Shown: positions 5,545-7,489 of the stretch, in pieces
Layout: each line of letters opens with the position of its first letter
How positions within the stretch are numbered: the first letter of the stretch is position 1
Assembly (NCBI GenBank): GCA_030150965.1
Contig: JASLEW010000349.1
Span: forward strand, 1-7,489
Reading direction: 5' to 3'
DNA: 7,489 nt
From: Thermoanaerobaculia bacterium
GTDB taxonomy: Bacteria; Acidobacteriota; Thermoanaerobaculia; Multivoradales; UBA5704
Notes under the pieces: generated by a model
Told to the model about the DNA's origin: nothing
What the model saw: only the letters and a program-made list of their open reading frames with translations
Database searches by the model: none
Position numbers and translations under genes: made by a program

Positions 5545-5561
5545 GGGCCCGGAGAGGGCCC
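5545..5561 (+). terminator. GC hairpin after the second TA operon
   Basis: GGGCCC (5545-5550), loop GGAGA and GGGCCC (5556-5561) form a 6-bp all-GC stem 40 bases after the toxin stop. No T-tract follows, so it is at best a weak intrinsic terminator or a transcript-end stabiliser. Confidence 0.3.
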
Positions 5562-5603
5562 GGTTCGCGCCCTCGACGGCGGCCAGGTTGGTTGCTCCTG
5601 GGC

Positions 5604-5609
5604 TACAAT
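5604..5609 (+). promoter_or_regulatory. Possible -10 element for the lactate permease
   Basis: TACAAT stands out in GC-rich sequence 60 bases before the permease start. No convincing -35 box lies 16-18 bases upstream, so an activator would be needed. Direct repeats CGTCACC (5521-5527 and 5532-5538, an 11-base step) are the only candidate binding site seen upstream. Confidence 0.3.
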
Positions 5610-5669
5610 GCCGCTCGCTGCCCAAACCCGTCCCAGGGAGCTGTTGCCGGGCCTCGCGAAGGAGCCGCC

Positions 5670-7319
5670 GTGACCGACACGTCCACGCTGTGGCATCATT
5701 CCTACGCCCCCCTAGCCGGTAACCTCGGCCTGTCCGCGCTCGCCGCGGCGGTCCCCATCTTCGTGCTGCTGATCCTGCTCGGCGTGATGCGCAAGCCGGC
5801 CTGGATCGCCTCGCTCGCCGGGCTGGCGGCGGCGATGGCGGTGGCGCTCTTCGTCTACGGCATGCCGGCGGACAAGATGGTGAGCGCGACCCTCTACGGC
5901 GCGGCCTTCGGCATCCTGCCGATCGGCTGGATCGTCTTCTGGGCCATCGCGCTCTACCGGCTGACGCTCGACACCGGCAAGTTCGAGATCATCAAGGACT
6001 CGATCGGCGGCCTGACCCGCGATCACCGCCTCCAGGCGCTGCTCGTCGCCTTCGCCTTCGGCGCCTTCATCGAGGGCGCGGCAGGCTTCGGCACGCCGGT
6101 GGCGGTGGCGGCGGCGATGCTCGCCGGGCTGGGGTTCTCGCCGTTCTATGCCGCGGTGCTCTGCCTGGTGGCCAACACCTCGCCGGTGGCCTTCGGCTCG
6201 ATCGGCACGCCGATCATCACCCTCCAGGGAATCACCGGGCTGCCGCTCCACGGCCTCAGCACCGACGTCGGGCGCATCTGCGCGCCGATCTCGCTGCTCC
6301 TCCCCTCCTACCTGGTGGTGATGATGGGCGGCTTTAAGGCGCTGCGCGGCGTGCTGCCGGCGGCGGTCCTCTGCGGCGTCTCGTTCGGCGCGACCCAGCT
6401 CCTGGTGTCGAGCCTCCTCGGCCCCTCGCTGACCGACATCATCGGCTCGATCGTGGCCATCCTCGTCCTCGTCCTGCTGCTCCAGGTCTGGCAGCCGGCC
6501 GAGCATTTCCAGGTGAGCGAGGCGGACGCCGGGGGGGTGGTGCAGGCGCCGCCGCGCCGGCCGCTGGGCGAGGTGCTGCTCGCCTGGGCGCCCTATGCGC
6601 TGCTGGTGGTCTTCGTGCTGCTCTGGGGCTTCGACAGCGTCAAGGAGCTGCTCAACAAGGCCACCATCAAGCTCCCCTGGCCCGGCCTGGACAACCAGAT
6701 CCTGCGCATCCCGCCGGTGGTCAAGAAGGTGTCGCCCTATCCCGCCGTCTACACCTTCAACTACCTGTCGGCCTCGGGCACCTCCTGCATGCTCGCCACG
6801 CTGTTCTCCGCCGTGGTGCTGCGGGTGTCGCCGCGCCGCTTCGCCAAGCTGATCGGCGCGGTGGCGCACCAGCTGCGCTTCCCGATGCTGACCATCGTGA
6901 CCGTCCTGGGGATCGCCTTCCTGATGAACTACAGCGGCGCCGCGGCCACCCTCGGCCTGGCCTTCGCCGCCACCGGCGCGATGTTCCCGTTCTTCAGCTC
7001 GCTGCTCGGCAGCCTGGGCGTCTTCCTGACCGGCAGCGACACCTCGGCCAACGCGCTCTTCGGCAATCTCCAGGTGGTGACCGCCAACCGCCTCGCCCTC
7101 AACCCGGTGCTGATGGCGGCCTCCAACTCGAGCGGCGGCGTGATGGGCAAGATGATCAGCCTGCAGAGCATCGCGATCGCCGCCGCCGCCACCGGCATGG
7201 CCTCCTCCGAGGAGGGGAAGCTCTTCCGCTTCACCCTCCGCCACAGCATCATCCTGGCCTCGGTGGTGGGCCTGATCGTGGTGCTCTACGCCTACGTGGT
7301 GCCGGGCTGGGTGCTCTGA
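5670..7319 (+). CDS. lctP: L-lactate permease (LctP/LldP family)
   Basis: A 549-residue multi-spanning inner-membrane transporter, almost the length of E. coli LldP. The family imports L- and D-lactate, and also glycolate in some members, by proton symport. Signature blocks are present throughout: FIEGAAGFGTPVAVAAAM (133-150), VANTSPVAFGSIGTPI (167-182), NYLSASGTSCMLA (364-376), FLTGSDTSANALFGNLQ (452-468) and ASNSSGGVMGKMISLQS (484-500). Hydrophobic segments run from residue 20 to the C-terminus, broken by a polar loop near 275-300 and another near 325-360. The GTG at 5670 has AAGGAG five bases upstream; no in-frame ATG exists before the first membrane segment. No lactate dehydrogenase or LldR-type regulator is visible beside it, so it is likely a single-gene transcript. 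It looks intact. Confidence 0.95.
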   Translation: MTDTSTLWHHSYAPLAGNLGLSALAAAVPIFVLLILLGVMRKPAWIASLAGLAAAMAVALFVYGMPADKMVSATLYGAAFGILPIGWIVFWAIALYRLTLDTGKFEIIKDSIGGLTRDHRLQALLVAFAFGAFIEGAAGFGTPVAVAAAMLAGLGFSPFYAAVLCLVANTSPVAFGSIGTPIITLQGITGLPLHGLSTDVGRICAPISLLLPSYLVVMMGGFKALRGVLPAAVLCGVSFGATQLLVSSLLGPSLTDIIGSIVAILVLVLLLQVWQPAEHFQVSEADAGGVVQAPPRRPLGEVLLAWAPYALLVVFVLLWGFDSVKELLNKATIKLPWPGLDNQILRIPPVVKKVSPYPAVYTFNYLSASGTSCMLATLFSAVVLRVSPRRFAKLIGAVAHQLRFPMLTIVTVLGIAFLMNYSGAAATLGLAFAATGAMFPFFSSLLGSLGVFLTGSDTSANALFGNLQVVTANRLALNPVLMAASNSSGGVMGKMISLQSIAIAAAATGMASSEEGKLFRFTLRHSIILASVVGLIVVLYAYVVPGWVL

Positions 7320-7350
7320 CCCCCGGCGGCCGGCGGCAGAGCGGCGGGCG

Positions 7351-7431
7351 GTGGCTCAGCTGAGCCGCTGATCCCCAGGGCGTGGCTCAGCCGGAGCCGC
7401 CGATCGCAGGGCGTGGCTCAGCTGGAGGCGC
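7351..7431 (+). repeat. Three tandem hairpin-forming units, 31-bp period
   Basis: GTGGCTCAGC starts at 7351, 7382 and 7413, exactly 31 bases apart. Each copy can fold as GTGGCTC, a loop of 4-5 bases, and GAGCCGC (7-bp stem with one G-T pair). The stem is intact in copies 1 and 2; copy 3 has GAGGCGC, one mismatch. The first copy contains the perfect 14-bp palindrome GGCTCAGCTGAGCC (7353-7366). The array starts 32 bases after the permease stop. It could protect or end the lctP transcript, or be a REP-like repeat. No T-tract follows. Confidence 0.6.
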
Positions 7432-7469
7432 CGGGCGAGCGGCAGAGGGCGGTGGATGGAGGAGGCTGG

Positions 7470-7489
7470 CGCGCCGCGAACGCGGCGCG
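7470..7489. repeat. Perfect 9-bp inverted repeat at the right edge
   Basis: CGCGCCGCG (7470-7478), AA, CGCGGCGCG (7481-7489) form a perfect palindrome that reaches the last base of the window, so its full extent is unknown. As RNA it would be an 8-bp stem with a four-base loop. It could be a terminator stem whose T-tract lies outside. No gene is supported in 7432-7489. Confidence 0.5.

Noticed and set aside
5581..5596. Sigma-54 promoter (GG ... TTGCT) before lctP
   Set aside because: The GG to GC spacing is 11 rather than the required 10 bases and the -24 half lacks TGGCAC.
5151..5669. N-terminal extension of the permease by 173 residues
   Set aside because: This stretch is out-of-frame sequence of the PIN toxin gene and spacer. 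The GTG at 5670 has a good ribosome-binding site and gives the normal family length.
5712..7244. 510-residue minus-strand frame opposite lctP
   Set aside because: Its composition (Gln/His/Glu/Arg-rich) is the antisense signature of a hydrophobic high-GC gene.
7351..7431. CRISPR-like array
   Set aside because: The identical core is only 10 bases, the intervening sequences resemble each other, and no cas gene is present.
7454..7489. Start of another gene at ATG 7454
   Set aside because: Only 12 codons remain, most of them within the palindrome, and no properly spaced ribosome-binding site is seen.

Overview
The window is very GC-rich bacterial chromosomal DNA with strong G/C preference at third codon positions. 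No rRNA, tRNA, complete insertion sequence, phage gene or CRISPR array was seen. The gene mix (base-excision repair, amino-acid ammonia-lyase, signal peptidase II, lactate permease and two toxin-antitoxin pairs) suggests a free-living high-GC bacterium of the Acidobacteriota, Myxococcota or Gemmatimonadota kind. That is an impression from style only; no marker gene fixes the phylum.

Layout, left to right. (1) 1-696, plus: the 3' part of an AlkA-type DNA-3-methyladenine glycosylase, cut by the left edge. (2) 697-1740: a convergent junction with a 15-bp inverted repeat. Beyond it lies a minus-strand VapBC module (ribbon-helix-helix antitoxin, PIN toxin) with its own promoter and a triple 10-bp repeat that is a good operator candidate. 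A probable frameshifted third gene starts on the toxin stop codon. (3) 1863-2810, minus: a PLP-dependent threonine/serine ammonia-lyase. Its upstream region holds a hairpin plus T-tract that looks like a leader terminator. (4) 2999-4647, plus: a DUF1835 protein of unknown function, joined by an ATGA stop/start overlap to lspA. (5) 4725-5505, plus: a second TA module of a different antitoxin class (Phd/YefM plus PIN toxin). Its promoter is nearly leaderless, and palindromes cover the -10 box and the start codon. (6) 5670-7319, plus: a full-length L-lactate permease. (7) 7320-7489: three tandem hairpin-forming units with an exact 31-bp period, then a 9-bp perfect palindrome at the window edge.

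The housekeeping and metabolic genes do not form one pathway. The two VapC-type modules are unrelated to each other by antitoxin class and sit in junctions between core-type genes, as expected for small self-regulating insertions. No wholly new multi-gene defence or biosynthetic system was found. The items most worth a second look are the damaged third gene behind the first VapC, the two operator-like arrays, the tight coupling of the DUF1835 protein to LspA, the leader terminator of the ammonia-lyase, and the tandem hairpins after the permease.
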